Shown: positions 10,421-23,043, numbered from the stretch's first letter. The stretch is DNA of 64,000 nucleotides from Chrysomallon squamiferum (GCA_012295275.1 CM022668.1:16229391-16293390); one strand, 5' to 3'. Notes: generated by a model not told the origin, from the letters alone. Made by a program: numbers and translations.

Positions 10421-12786
10421 CTGGGGCCACTGAAAAATGGATAAAAAAACTGGGGCCTAAAAAGGATAAAAATAACATCACTTCGAACTGTATGCTTTTA
10501 ATTCTAGTTTTGCCATTAATATAAACATTTTAGTAAAATTCTACAGTCCATCATTTTTTGAGGGGCAAAATCCGACATCATCCGATTAATAATTTAATTA
10601 TTTAGCTGCATTCGGTTTTATTATTAAAAACTCGATTAATTGTCAAATTTTAACGCTTACTTTTTCGCATAAATTTTCGTTATTGGCTGTTTGTATTTTA
10701 ATTAAATGATTTTAATCTACAGCTAGTGTCACTGTTTGGAAAAATCCATCTCAGTTTTGATTTAGGAGTGGATTGGAATGGGTGAATTACCACCAACTCT
10801 GAACAGACGATAAATACCCCCCCACCCCGTTCCACCCGCCCGACAGACCTACCCTAATTTGAAGAGTTTGCAGTTATCGAGACTCGACCTAGATCATGTA
10901 CGCAATTCAAAAAGGGGAAGACTTCCTAGTTCAGCTGTTCTTTCGTCACTGGATTGCTGAACTGACATCACATTCTCTGAACGTTTATCAGAACTAACAG
11001 CCTCTGTTATTTATTATAAAAAATCTTACCTTTGTATTTTCTTTGTGTGGTCACAGCACGTTGTTATTTCCATTATCTGCTCTCAGCCACCCGGAATTAC
11101 GGTTCGTGATTTTGTCACTTGTGACCCTGTTTTTGTATTTTAAGGTTTCACGGCGAACAATTCTTTTTTTTTTATTTGTTCGATCTTTTTCTTCTTCTTC
11201 TTCCTTAAGAAAACGGATGCTGTTAAGATAAGCTTGAGGTTTGAAAGGAACCAGAACGTGACTTGTAAAGGCGGATCCATAACTTTATATGAGTGGTTTA
11301 GCAAAATTATCAGATCACGGAAGATTTACCTCTGTGTGTGTATGTGTGTGTGTGTGTGTGTGTATGTGCGTGTGTGTCCGTGTGTGGACAGACAGATAGA
11401 TTAGGTGTCTCCATTAATTCTGTGAATAAACATTATTAATTTGATAAAAGAGACACATAACAATTATTATTATTTTTTTTTTAAAAGAAAGAAAAGAAAA
11501 AAGATTAATTACGATCAAAAATCGATGGCAGTTGTGAGGGTGAAGTGTTACACACCCACCCCACCCACCCACTCAGACGTATAAATCAAAATAATTATTT
11601 AAGGGCATCCACCGTTCCAAGAAATTCCAAGAATTTGCTTCGTAACTAAAGGAGTTAGATTGCCAAATGTAATTAAACTTACAAATTATTATTTTATTGT
11701 TTTTGTTGACTTGTTATTGATAATAAGAAAAAAAATAATAATAATAATTAAAAAAAAAAAAAACGCATAAAATAAAATATTGTATAAAACATTTCAACAT
11801 CATACAACTGGAGTGTTTACGTCATTACATACCTTATGGATTGTTACTATAGTAACACCTGGGATTTTTTTTGTTTTTTTTCGGACGACACAACAAAAAT
11901 TAACTTTAAAGCAAATCGGAACGACTACAGTACGATGACGTCACAACTACATACAAATTTCACTGTGCCGACCTATTTTTAAACTGTAGTCTTTTGTTGT
12001 TATATTCGTTATTAAACTTGACTAAAATAAATAAATAAATAAATAATAAATAAATAAATAAATAAATAAATAAAAATAAGAAAAAAATAATATATACTTC
12101 TCTGTCGCATACAGTTCAAACATTATTATTACTGTCTTTACAAATGAAGTTGCATTTCACATCTCACGTAATAAATTGTTGTGAGGGGAGAAATCCATGC
12201 AACTGAGATCACTGCTATTTGATTATTATTCATACAGGTGTTTTAGCACTGGGATGACATGTCTGTAATACTATAAAAATCTGTTTATTGACAACGGTAT
12301 AAAACACAAACAACCATGTTACATTATTTTATATTATTTAAGCAGCATAAAACAACACCACATATATTCCCTCACTGATTTATTTAAAATCAGTTAATTA
12401 AACAATATATTAACAACAATATTTAAAAAAAATAAAAATAAAAAAAAAATATTAAAAAAAAAAAATAAACTGTTATATTTACCTACATGAAGGTATTGAG
12501 AAAATATTTTGTTTGAATGGACTGCATTTTTTCTATTTTTTTTTCTTTTTTTTTTATATAAAATTTTTAAATAATTAATACAATTTATAATTTTTTTTGG
12601 ATCAATCAAGAAATTATTTACATCCTAATTTTACTGAAATTTTTAAAGTTAAAACAAATGAGCACAATCTGAAAAATGAAAAAAAGACAAAAATGTGCAG
12701 TAATTATATCAAAACTGTTTTTTGTTATTATTGTTTTGCAGCAATTCACTTTATAAACAGTCAAATTCATGAACACACACACCCAT

Positions 12787-12918
12787 GTTCTTTTTAGTAA
12801 GAATAGGATTAAGATGAGATGATACATATCTGTGCATCTGTGTACACACACACACACACACCCTTGTTCTTTTCAGTATGAATGGGATTAAGATGAGACG
12901 ATACATATCTGTGCATCT

Positions 12919-12967
<49 letters not shown>
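12787..12967. repeat. 78-bp direct duplication ending in (CA)n
   Basis: The copy at 12787-12864 and a second copy from 12865 share TTCTTTT.AGTA.GAAT.GGATTAAGATGAGA and a CA run at the end. The second CA run is longer (to 12967). Small differences show the copies are not recent. Confidence 0.85.
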
Positions 12968-12969
<2 letters not shown>

Positions 12970-13362
12970 TCTATCTTTGTGTCTATATTGATCTATATAA
13001 TATATTGTTCCAAATCTTATTCTTTTCTAGCCTTAAGCAAACAACATGTAATGCCATAGAAATATTTTCTTTGACATGTTAACCCATAAGAGAAATGTAA
13101 ATTTTAATTCTCTCTCTCTCTTTTTTTTCTAACACAACAACCAATAACATTTAACCCATAAGACAAATATCAATTTTAAAATTTTTTTTTTTTTTTTATA
13201 ACAAGCAATAACTTTTAATTTTGTTGTGAAACAAATCAGAGAAAGATAAATTTTAAAACTGTTATATAAACAGTAAATTATAAAAAAAATATATTTTTTT
13301 TTTCTTCTTACACAACTAATAATTTTTAATTTTTAACCAGTTACAGAAAGATATTTTCACTT

Positions 13363-13530
13363 TCTTGTGTAAACAATTTAAGGAATACAGACTTTAATTT
13401 TGTTGTGTAAACAATCTAAGGAGTACAGACTTTAATTTTGTTGTGTAAACAATCTAAGGAGTCCAGACTTTAATTTTGTTGTGTAAACAATCTAAGGAAT
13501 ACAGACTTTCATTTTGTGTAAGCAATCACA
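13363..13530. repeat. About 38-bp tandem repeat running into the GMPPA stop codon
   Basis: Three good and one or two degenerate units of TTAATTTTGTTGTGTAAACA + ATCTAAGGAGTACAGAC. The last unit (TGTGTAAGCAATCACAG) overlaps the stop codon of GMPPA (13526-13528), so the array occupies the start of the 3' UTR. Confidence 0.8.
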
Positions 13531-13626
13531 GAATGATTTGATTCTTGTAACATCCACTGAGATCTTTGTGTGGTAGGACAATGGAGTTGAGAATGATTAC
13601 CTCTGATGGGACTTGAACATTGGAAC
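13526..13626 (-). CDS. GMPPA: GMPPA exon 11 (last coding exon)
   Basis: Acceptor GTGTCCTCAG|GTTCCA. Encodes [20 protein letters not shown] to NQIIL, stop TGA at 13526-13528. Confidence 0.96.
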
Positions 13627-15673
13627 CTGAGGACACAAATACAAACTGAAGATTACAAAACTTTCTTGCAATATACACTTACAAATATGAATATTTTGTG
13701 TATCTATTATTTACATTAAAAAAAAAAAGACCAAAAAAAAAAAAAATAAAATAATCTTTCTTACTAATAACTGAGACATTATTTTTATTAAAAAGTAAAT
13801 AATTGTTCTCACCAATAACTGTAATGGAAGGATTGAGTTTGCCCTCCTGTGTGAACATGGTTGGAACTTCTACTTTGGCAAATGGTTTGTTTGGGTTGGG
13901 ATCATTCGGTGTTCCCTCCACCCGAGTCCATCTGCCTATAGAACTGTGCCAGCCCACAATAGTGTGCAGAATACAGCAGTGATTCTAAAACACAGAACAC
14001 TAACAATATTAATAGTGTGCAGAATACAGCAGTGATTCTAAAACACAGAACACTAACATTATTAATAGTGTGCAGAATACAGCAGTGATTCTAAAACACG
14101 AAACACTAACAATATTAATAGTGTGCAGAATACAGCAGTGATTCTAAAACACAGAACACTAACAATATTAATAGTGTGCAGAATACATCAGTGATTCTAA
14201 AACACAGAACACTAACATTATTAATACAGCAGTGATTCTAAAACACAGAACACTAACATTATTAATAAATAGTGTGCAGAATACAGCAGTGATTCTAAAA
14301 CACAGAACACTAACATTATTAATAAATAGTGTGCAGAATACAGCAGTGATTCTAAAACACAGAACACTAACAATATTAATAGTGTGCAGAATACAGCAGT
14401 GATTCTAAAACACAGAAAACTAACATTATTAATAAGTCTGCAAAAGTCATTTTACTGATTTTTTATTGGTAAAAAACATATAAAGATAAACAGACAGACA
14501 TGGTACCTTTTTCTCTCTCAAACAACCACACATATATAAACATTAACACACACACACACACACACATACACAAACAAACACACACACACATGCTCACAGA
14601 AATACACAAACACGTAAAACACTCTCTCCCTTTAGTTTCCACACACAGATATTTAGATATTTAAATAAAATTACAGAGGCAGTGAAAAGAATAGAAGTTT
14701 CAGCAAAGTGAACAGCAACACACAGATGTATTCTGAAGCACACAGATGTATTTTGAAGCAGTATTTACAGTGTGGGTGTAGGTGGACAGTGTGAAAATTT
14801 ACCTGCAGAGTGGCTCCCTCTAAAACTATGGATTCTCTGACTCGCACTCCTTCACCTACTGTTACATATCTACCTATAGTGACGTTAGGTCCAAGCTGAA
14901 AACACAACACACGAATGTTTTCATAAATACACACATAAATTAACAGTTTCATTGTAAGTATGTGTTAAAAAATGATATGCTGATGAGTGTGTAAGATAAA
15001 TGTATCGTTTAAAGCATAGAAAATGTTGATATTGTACACACACAAATTAATACTCTGTGTACATGTCTTTAACTGTACGTTAAGAATGTATGACTTGATG
15101 AGTATTTTTGTTAAATGTGTCAGTTAAATCTACAAATTTCAGTTTTATCATGTGTCAACACAAAAAGAGATATCAATATTTTCACTGTCCCAAATCTTAC
15201 AGTACGATAATTACTAAAGATTTCATGGGCAGAAAATTCTGAAATGTGTAGATAGGCTAAAAAGGTAAATGTCCCTAACATCAAATAGACTATGAAATAA
15301 GTGGTTACATTAAAAACATCTATTTCACTTGAAGTTAACTGTGAGAAAGGTGTAATATATGTAAAATTTAACTCACTACTGCTGTGGGGTGGACTGAAGC
15401 TGTGGGGTGGATGAAAACATCTCCAATAATCCTTGGCTTGTCTTCCCCATTCACTGCCAGTCTCTCTGGGTGAGTCTTCCTGTAGATAGCCAGGTAGTGT
15501 CTGTTTGCATACACTGCAGCCCTGATACAGATCAATCAATTAAATAAACTGACAGCCATTTTTAGCGAAAAATAAAATTAAATATACCATATGAAACATT
15601 AAATAATATTTTAATTTCATCCATCAATCCATGTATGTATAGGTGTGTTTGTGTATGTGTGGTGTGTGTGTGT

Positions 15674-15762
<89 letters not shown>

Positions 15763-16303
15763 GTATAAATATAGATATAGACACACACACACACATACAT
15801 ACATACATACACCACAATAAATAATTATCTGATATGTTTGGTTGTTTGCTAACAAAGGTTTAATGTTTTATGTATCTGAAAACTCAAATGTTGCTGGTAC
15901 AACCTGATAAATGCACATTGAACACATCTGACTGTAAACTATTCAAGTTTTTAAGTCTTACCCTGCAGACTTGATCTGACTCCAGAATCTTGACGTATTT
16001 TTGAACACGAACAGTTTGGCGCAGTTAGCGAGAGACACAAAAATATCTTGCTCCATCCGAATCACCTCCTTCGAGGGAATATGGAAATCAAAACTGAAGA
16101 GAAGAAACCAGTCATAGAGTTTAGTATTCAGATTATGTGGGTTTGATTTCATTACAAGATTTAGAAGATAAACAACAATTATGAAATATATACATATATA
16201 TATATATTTTTACTTTTTGGATAAGTTTTTGTTATGATTTTAAATGAACACATCTATGTCTCTTTGTTAACACATATGGAGAATAATTAGGAAATAATAA
16301 TAA

Positions 16304-16351
<48 letters not shown>

Positions 16352-16853
16352 CATAATAATAAAGATAATGATGACGCTAAGAATAACAACAATAATTAAA
16401 AAAAAGGAAAAAAAGAATAATATTCATGTCATTAAAAAAATCCATGAATTATGATTAAAATGACTTTTGTTTTCTTTATAAAGGTACAAAAATGTTATAC
16501 CACAAATATATTATACTTCAGTTATTTATTTATTTATTTATTTATTTGAGTACTTTTTAATCTGTCAAAGACAGCCTGACTCACCATCATGCCATTTTGA
16601 AGAAAACACAAACACGTAACACACACAAACAACTGTTATGTAACAGCCATGCATTACACAGTCAAACTGCATATTCAAACATGCACTGATAACACCACTG
16701 TAAATATGCAGGCCATTCTAGATTTGTACAGCACTGCTTATACTAAACAAAGTGACTATGAATTATTTAAAAAAATAAATAGTCCATCTTGGACTGTAAA
16801 CTGATAAACTCTGGATATACATGATGATAAAAACATACATACACTTTCTTCAG

Positions 16854-16951
<98 letters not shown>

Positions 16952-19900
16952 CTTTCTCTTTCTTTTCTTAAGAAAAAATTACATCTTTAACAAAAATAAA
17001 CATTCAAAGCGAAACACAAGTACATAATATAATTTAAACATGTTTTAGATTTAATTGTTAATTGATTTGGATATAACAATTTAAGGAATAACTAGAATGT
17101 ATTTCATAGCCATATAATAAAATAGTAACTTGTGGGGTTTTTTGTTATGTATTGGGTTTATTAAGTTTAATTCTCATACCAGTGTGTGAATTTTATAGTC
17201 AGTATATGTTATATCAGAAAAGCTTTTAAGAACAAAAGGTGCCAGAACATATATGAACAAATAATAAAATAAAATATGTTACAAATTGTTTTGTTTTTTT
17301 GTGAGTATTAAAGAATGTGATATAAATAATTAAAATGAAAAATGAAAAAAATGTTTATTAAATGTGAATATGTTTTATAAATATTATTCATTTAGTTTTA
17401 TTGCTCTGCTTTGATATTTGTTAGAATAATTATTAGCATAATGTTTTTTGCCTATTTTTAAAAAAAACTAAAATTTGTCACACATGCACACACAAATACA
17501 CACCGATACATAAGAACACACACTCACACATACAAACACACACAATAAAAAAAAAAAAAAAAAAATTTAACATGAATAATTATACATTTGACTAGCAAAT
17601 TACAACAACAACAACAAAAACCCTCATGATTTTGTTTGACTGATGACAAATAAGTGACAACAAAGACTTGTTAGTCTACTTCCCCAGTGACAAAACATCA
17701 CAGAGCAGTTTGACCATGCAACCTAACGGGCACTGAATTAGATCATTAAACATCTGCTGAAAACATGCAAAATGGTGCATTCTCGTGTACATACCTAAGA
17801 AATTCAGCAGAACTACAAAATAAACAGAACAATATCTGTGGTCACAAGATAATTAAATCAGACTGGTTGCATCTATGTGTACATACTCTGCAGGTTATCA
17901 GTGTTGATGTTTTCAATAAATCCACCATTAAAAATATAAGAATATAACTGTGAAGATATTTTTGTGGGGTTTGTAGATGTTTACAAGACAGAATCTGAAA
18001 GCTGGGTGCAAAATGAGTAATTTGTGTGTGCCAAAAGTGGATGATAAATAAACATTTTGGACTTACAAATCTGAAATAGATGATGCTAATATTACACGTA
18101 GATTAAGTTATTTCCAGAAAGTTTAGCTGTTCTTTTCTTTTAGTAAATAAAGATAATAAATAAAAATAATAAATATAGATGTTGATACTCTAGGAAAAAC
18201 TAGATTATGCACAAACTCCTGATATATGTTATTGTGATAAAGAATTTTCTTTTCTTCTGTTTTTTTTGTAATAAGTAAAGATATTGGTATTTTAAACTAG
18301 ATTTATGCTAGAAATACTGGTCTATGTTGTTCTTCTGAGAAAGGTGGGTTTTTTTTAATATGAACACTTGGTCTGTCACATGCTGAATTGGCTGGTATTT
18401 CACACACACACACAAACAGATTTGAATACATTTACCTATATAAAAACTAAATTAGTATAAATCTTTATGACTTCAAAATCTGCTAAATTCCTCACTGTGA
18501 CATCAAAAAAGGAATAATTTATATGATTGTTTTTCATTTGTGTTTTTTGTTCTTAAATTTATACCTAAACATACTGTTATGTTATGTAAGTAAAGGCCTT
18601 AAAAAATCTATTTTAAAAAAAAAAAAAAAAAAAAAATTAATGTAGACATGTAAAGGAATTGCAGACTGGATTATCATTCTTCTTATTTTTGCCAGTGTAT
18701 TTATTTCAAATATTTAAACATGAACAAAAATTGAAATATTTAAACATGTTGAAAATTAAAAAAGATATTATTGTACAAACAACTTACTTGTAGTTTTCTT
18801 CCAAATTCTGTTTGAATGCAACCTCCAGTTTCTCAAATATTTGTGGATAGAAAAGATAAATACCGCAGTTGATGGTAGTGCTTACAAATGTCTCTGGTTT
18901 TTCAACGTAATGCAGAATCTGCAAAAATATTATCAATAAAATTAAATTTTCAGTATTTCTGTGTTTTATGATTTATGTTTTTAATGATCTGAGAAGATTT
19001 GTTAATGCTTCTGTCTTTATGTTTGTGTTTTTAATGTGTGTTTTGTGTGTGAACTTATTTGTTCATTTGTTAATGAAACAAGTGAAAACTAATTTAGTTT
19101 TATTTCTATTTTGTCTGATATTACATTTAGAACAGTAAATATTATACCTCGTGTGTTTCAGGGTTTTCTACGATACATCCGTAAGTTAGAGACTGTTGTC
19201 TTGTGGCCTGAAATTCAAAAACATAAACAAAACATTACTTAACATATATTATTTTATCACATTTCACTCATGTGTACTGCAAAGTTTTGGAATGACATTT
19301 ATATTTCAATTTATTTGCTGGTGTGGAATACAAACTGCTTTTAACATGATCTTAAAACAGCACTTAAACCCTGAAAAATAAATATATAAGTAAATAAGAA
19401 ATAATTTATATACATTTCTGAAAATTATAGAAATGTAAATAGTCATCTTATCTTGCTGCTAAGTACAGTGATTGCTAAATAAATAAATAAACATATATAT
19501 ATATGTAAATAAATATACACAGATATATATACACATATGCACAAATAATCTAAATGTATTTTGTAACCTTTGAAGTTACTCTGTTGTGTATTAACAATAG
19601 TTTAGTGTCTTTCAAACTCAACATACTTATTCCCTTTTGTTAAGATATTATTTATAAATAGATACAATGCTAAAGTGAAATCTACTGACTGCCATTCTTC
19701 GTGTATATCTAACCACTCATGCTTTACCTTTCACTGTACTGGTGTAGAATAATAACAACAATGATGACGATGATGATCTTTTTAGGTTTTTTTATGTCTG
19801 TATGTCTGTCTGTCAGACTGAGGATATGTATATATCTCTCTGTTTGTGAATGCACATGTGTCTGTTTATGTTTGTATGTCTGTGTGTGTGTCAGTGTGTT

Positions 19901-21635
19901 TATGTGTGTGTGTAAATATATGTATATTGTATGTACATATGTGTGTGTGTTTAGTTTGAGCCTGTCAGTCAACAAGGAACATACAAAGATGATTTGAACA
20001 TAGATGTACTGAGCTGAGGTCTGCGTGTTATCACAAACTAGATGCTGTACATAAAGGATGAAAAGATACCACTTACTGGACTTACCTCTGTAGCTAGAAT
20101 TGTACCATAGGCGCCCTCTGGAGTCTGGTGATGAAATTCCAGCATTTCCTCCAAGGGGAAGTCACCACAGACGTCTGAGTTCATCACGAAGAAACACTCT
20201 GGATTACCTGTCAGGATTTGATCTCGGAAATGATAAATTCCACCTGCCGTGCCCAGAGCTGTGTACTCCTGCAGATATCTGACAGGAAAAAAATAAAAAA
20301 TGTTTTAAGTAATACTCTCATTACACAAGTTTTGTTGAATATGTTTGTGTGTCACGTAAAATTCAGATATCTGACAGGAAAATGAATAACAAATGTTTTA
20401 AGGAATACTCTCATTACACGAGTTTTGTTGAATATGTTTGTGTGTCACGTAAAATTCAGATATCTGACAGGAAAAAAATAAAAAATGTTTTAAGTAATAC
20501 TCTCTTTACACAAGTTTTGTTGAATATGTTTGTGTGAAAATAAAATTATTCTCAAATCATGATGGATAAATGAATAGTGAAAGGACAAAAATTATTTTTA
20601 AAATCTACCAAGAGAAAATATTATATATTTAACATAAAAGAGAAAGAAGTGAGATTTAAAACAAGAAAAGAAACATATGAGAAAAATTATTTTTTATGGA
20701 GAAATCATTCTGTGAGTTTGTACATTTCAACTCTGTCATTTACGATATTACTAAATAAATAAATAAAGATAACGTTAAATATTAAATATTAATCAGTATA
20801 ACTGAATAAAATTAATATGAAAAGACACACAACAACAGAAAAGGGAGATAAATCACTGACTAAAATAAACCTTTGAGGAAAATGAAAAAAGTATTAAGCT
20901 ATAAAAGTATTAAGAACTGAACATGAAAGTTTTCAGTTCTGCACTGAAAACTCTGACTCTGTTACCTGATCTGGATCTGAAATTCTTGCTGACAGTTGAG
21001 AATAAACTTGCTGAGCGAATCATTTGGCTGGTAAAATCCAATAAGGATAATCTCTTTCAAATCCTTCACCTAAAAAACGCACAAAGTTAATTAACAGTGT
21101 TGTGTCTTCAACAAACATAGTATTGTAATTTGACTTTCCTCTGTAAAATATTACCATAGACTGCTGAATGTAAATATGCAAAACAGAAAACAGAAATATA
21201 ACAATTGACTTAAACTGATACTAATATTAATAATAAATAATAATAAAATAAACAATTACTAGTAACATTACCACTACTACTACTAATACTAATAATAAAT
21301 TAAACAAATCCTGAAAAATCGCAAAAACTATGCAATTAATTTATGACCAGAATGACAGTTAAGTTTCTGAATGCTTCAATATACAACAAACACAGCTAAT
21401 ACAGTATTTTATTTTGAAATATTACCTTTACACAGGCCTCGATGTGATGGTAAACCATAGGAAAACCAGCAACTGGAAACAGTGGTTTTGGAATGTCCAA
21501 AGATAAAGGTCGGAAACGGGTCCCTGACAGAAAAACAAATTAAAAAATTATAAACTATAAAAATATATTTTCCAAAATATATATTATATAATGATAATCG
21601 TGTAACTTTTAATCTAATCAAGAACACTTTTACAA

Positions 21636-21687
<52 letters not shown>

Positions 21688-21907
21688 GTCTTATGGAATG
21701 TAATGTTACTACTGATAATTAGTTGTTTGCATCATTGCGATTGTCAAATGTCAAAGCTACAATTAATCATTTAACAATATAACATTAACTTTCTAAACCT
21801 AGTCATGAACATATAATATGATTTTATTTCTTAACGTTAAACACTGTTAATAGATGAAATGAAATACCTTTCATAGGACCACCAATTAAAATAATTGCTT
21901 TCAACAT
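13526..21907 (-). CDS. GMPPA: Mannose-1-phosphate guanylyltransferase regulatory subunit alpha (GMPPA), 11 exons
   Basis: GMPPA pairs with GMPPB, the catalytic GDP-mannose pyrophosphorylase, and in vertebrates acts as its GDP-mannose-sensing inhibitory subunit. It is cytosolic. All 11 exons were located by homology and GT/AG sites: 21868-21907, 21426-21523, 20966-21069, 20086-20278, 19148-19207, 18788-18918, 15962-16093, 15377-15521, 14803-14895, 13813-13984, 13526-13626. They total 1269 nt, 422 residues (human about 420), and every junction is in phase. Residues 1-18 carry the nucleotidyltransferase loop [15 protein letters not shown] in its GMPPA form. The middle has [23 protein letters not shown] and INCGIYLF. 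From about 290 onward are left-handed beta-helix hexapeptides ([27 protein letters not shown]). Residues near 350-385 are the GMPPA-specific insertion ([12 protein letters not shown]), absent from GMPPB. It ends in the typical QIIL. Two introns contain tandem copies of the following acceptor. Confidence 0.97.
13813..13984 (-). CDS. GMPPA: GMPPA exon 10
   Basis: Acceptor GTGTTTTAG|AATCAC. Starts [19 protein letters not shown], then the GMPPA-specific loop [12 protein letters not shown], to SITVIG. Donor ATTG|GTGAGA, phase 1. Its first 27 nt (13958-13984) and acceptor are repeated eight times upstream. Confidence 0.95.
13958..14433 (-). repeat. Tandem array of exon-10 acceptor copies in GMPPA intron 9
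   Basis: Units of about 53 bp (some 46-57). On the minus strand each holds GTTAGTGTTCTGTGTTTTAG, which is the intron end and acceptor, followed by most or all of the first 27 nt of exon 10, then an AATATT or AATAAT linker. The acceptor-type string occurs nine times: the real one at 13985 and eight upstream. One unit (near 14221-14235) lacks part of the exon-derived segment. Copies are nearly identical, so the expansion is recent or homogenised. Confidence 0.93.
14535..14600. repeat. CA-rich tract in GMPPA intron 9
   Basis: Interrupted CA repeats with CATA and CAAA variants, on the distal side of the acceptor array. Confidence 0.8.
14803..14895 (-). CDS. GMPPA: GMPPA exon 9
   Basis: 31 codons, [17 protein letters not shown] to GATLQ, hexapeptide-repeat beta-helix. 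Acceptor TTTTCAG|CTTGGA, donor CAG|GTAAAT, phase 0. Confidence 0.95.
15377..15521 (-). CDS. GMPPA: GMPPA exon 8
   Basis: Acceptor CTGTATCAG|GGCTGC. Encodes [20 protein letters not shown] to [14 protein letters not shown]. Donor GTA|GTGAGT, phase 0. Confidence 0.94.
15661..15759. repeat. (TG)n microsatellite in GMPPA intron 7
   Basis: About 100 bp of nearly pure TG with one TCTC interruption, followed by TATAGA, CA and CATA runs to about 15812. Responsible for CVCV and THTH open frames. Confidence 0.95.
15962..16093 (-). CDS. GMPPA: GMPPA exon 7
   Basis: Acceptor TTCTCTTCAG|TTTTGA. Encodes [18 protein letters not shown] to FWSQIKSAG. The loop before EQDIF is shorter than in mammals. Donor AGG|GTAAGA, phase 2. 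The preceding intron (16094-18787) is the longest of the gene. Confidence 0.95.
16293..16362. repeat. (AAT)n microsatellite in GMPPA intron 6
   Basis: AAT triplets with few interruptions. Confidence 0.9.
16855..16950. repeat. Compound microsatellite (CT)n(CA)n in GMPPA intron 6
   Basis: Perfect CT array (16855-16908) passing directly into a perfect CA array (16909-16950), the same arrangement as at 1066-1165. Confidence 0.95.
18788..18918 (-). CDS. GMPPA: GMPPA exon 6
   Basis: Acceptor TTTTGCAG|ATTCTG. Encodes [20 protein letters not shown] to LEENY. Donor CAA|GTAAGT, phase 2. Confidence 0.95.
19148..19207 (-). CDS. GMPPA: GMPPA exon 5
   Basis: 20 codons, [20 protein letters not shown], phase 0 at both ends. 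Acceptor AATTTCAG|GCC, donor GAG|GTATAA. Confidence 0.95.
20086..20278 (-). CDS. GMPPA: GMPPA exon 4
   Basis: Acceptor TTTCCTGTCAG|ATATCTGC. Encodes [19 protein letters not shown] and [20 protein letters not shown] to ILATE. Donor GAG|GTAAGT. The acceptor and first bases are repeated twice more upstream in intron 3 (20364 and 20457). Confidence 0.96.
20272..20537 (-). repeat. 92-bp tandem triplication carrying the exon-4 acceptor (GMPPA intron 3)
   Basis: The string CAGATATCTGACAGG (plus strand) occurs at 20272, 20364 and 20457. On the minus strand each unit ends in a T-rich tract and CCTGTCAG, the acceptor of exon 4, and includes the first 8 nt of the exon. Unit length 92-93 bp, with few differences. 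Confidence 0.92.
20966..21069 (-). CDS. GMPPA: GMPPA exon 3
   Basis: Acceptor TTTTTTAG|GTGAAG. Encodes [20 protein letters not shown] to FQIQI. Donor CAG|GTAACA, phase 2. Confidence 0.95.
21426..21523 (-). CDS. GMPPA: GMPPA exon 2
   Basis: Acceptor TTCTGTCAG|GGACCC. Encodes [20 protein letters not shown] and on to HHIEACVK. Donor AAG|GTAATA, phase 0. Confidence 0.95.
21636..21680. repeat. (AAT)n microsatellite in GMPPA intron 1
   Basis: Perfect AAT triplets ending in a short A run. Confidence 0.93.
21868..21907 (-). CDS. GMPPA: GMPPA exon 1
   Basis: ATG at 21907; encodes [13 protein letters not shown] plus the first base of Gly. Donor AAAG|GTATTT, phase 1. Confidence 0.95.
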
Positions 21908-23032
21908 TATTATTTTTAATACGTCCAGTAAACAAATGAAAACCAGTTACACGTCAACGACAAAACAGAAAAAAACTGTTTAGAGTGATGTCCCTTTAAG
22001 GAAGGTCTTTTGATACATGCAAGTCATACGAACAGTCTGAGATCCATTTTCTACCTAATTGTTTCGGGACCGGCATCGTAATAGAAAAACGTTGACAATT
22101 ATTTTGTTTAACAACTATTAGTATATCCGTACGATATGCAATTAATGAATGAAATATTTTAATTTAACCGATTGTGAATGGGATTGTCTAAAGGATTGGA
22201 TCCAAGTAGAAAATTTACCAATAAGTGATTTATGTAACAAAACTAACTGAATTTTTGGAGTGAATAGCCACATTTGTATGATAATTTATATTGTTATACT
22301 AATTACAAAATTAAATTATTTTACTAAATTATGTAATCATTTTTTTTTCAGTATGAATAAATTTGTGAAAATACATTTAATAACCATTAATATTAAAAAG
22401 TGCTTTCGTTTAATCATTCACATTTATTCTGACAGATCTCTTTAATAATAGAAAGAAAAAAAAAAAAAAAAAAAAAATTAAAACGGACACAGGCAATAAC
22501 GAACGATTTAACTTCGTTTCTTATGTTCGTTAATCCTCGGTTTTACACACTATAAGTAAGACGTCAACAATTGTTCTACGTCACTTAGAAACTAAAACGT
22601 AAAGTAGCGAATGAACTTGGGTAAACGTTAACAAAGATTTGGCTCTTAGAAGCAGGGGAGGGAATTCTAAAGGGTAAACATTATAATTATTTAATTTTTG
22701 TTTTAGTGTAATACAGAATAATAGCAGGTTTATTTTAAAATAACTGTATGATGTATGTATCTATCTATCTATATATATATACGTATAGGTTAGTATGTGG
22801 ATGTATATGTATGTCTCTGTATGAAAGCATGTCAGTTTATATTAATACGTCAACAATTGTGTGACGTCACAAGACATTTGTGTTTGCTTCTTTTTGTAGG
22901 CAAGTATAAATACATTCGTACGCGTGTATCTGTATATATTTGTATATAACGTTTAGATCTAGTTATGTAACCGTGTTTGTAGGAGTGTCTTTGTATACAC
23001 GTTTATTTATATGTATGGATGTATAATGTATA

Positions 23033-23043
23033 TGTGTGTGTGT

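Larger units (their letters stand above)
10124..13525. other. Spacer between CHSY1-like and GMPPA
   Basis: No gene recognised. It contains (TC)n at 10295-10349 and 10356-10379, (TA)n at 10386-10419, (TG)n at 11335-11364, AAAT units at 12028-12074 and a 78-bp duplication ending in CA repeats (12787-12967). The GMPPA 3' UTR must extend into its right end. A direct repeat at 13363-13530 touches the GMPPA stop. Confidence 0.75.
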
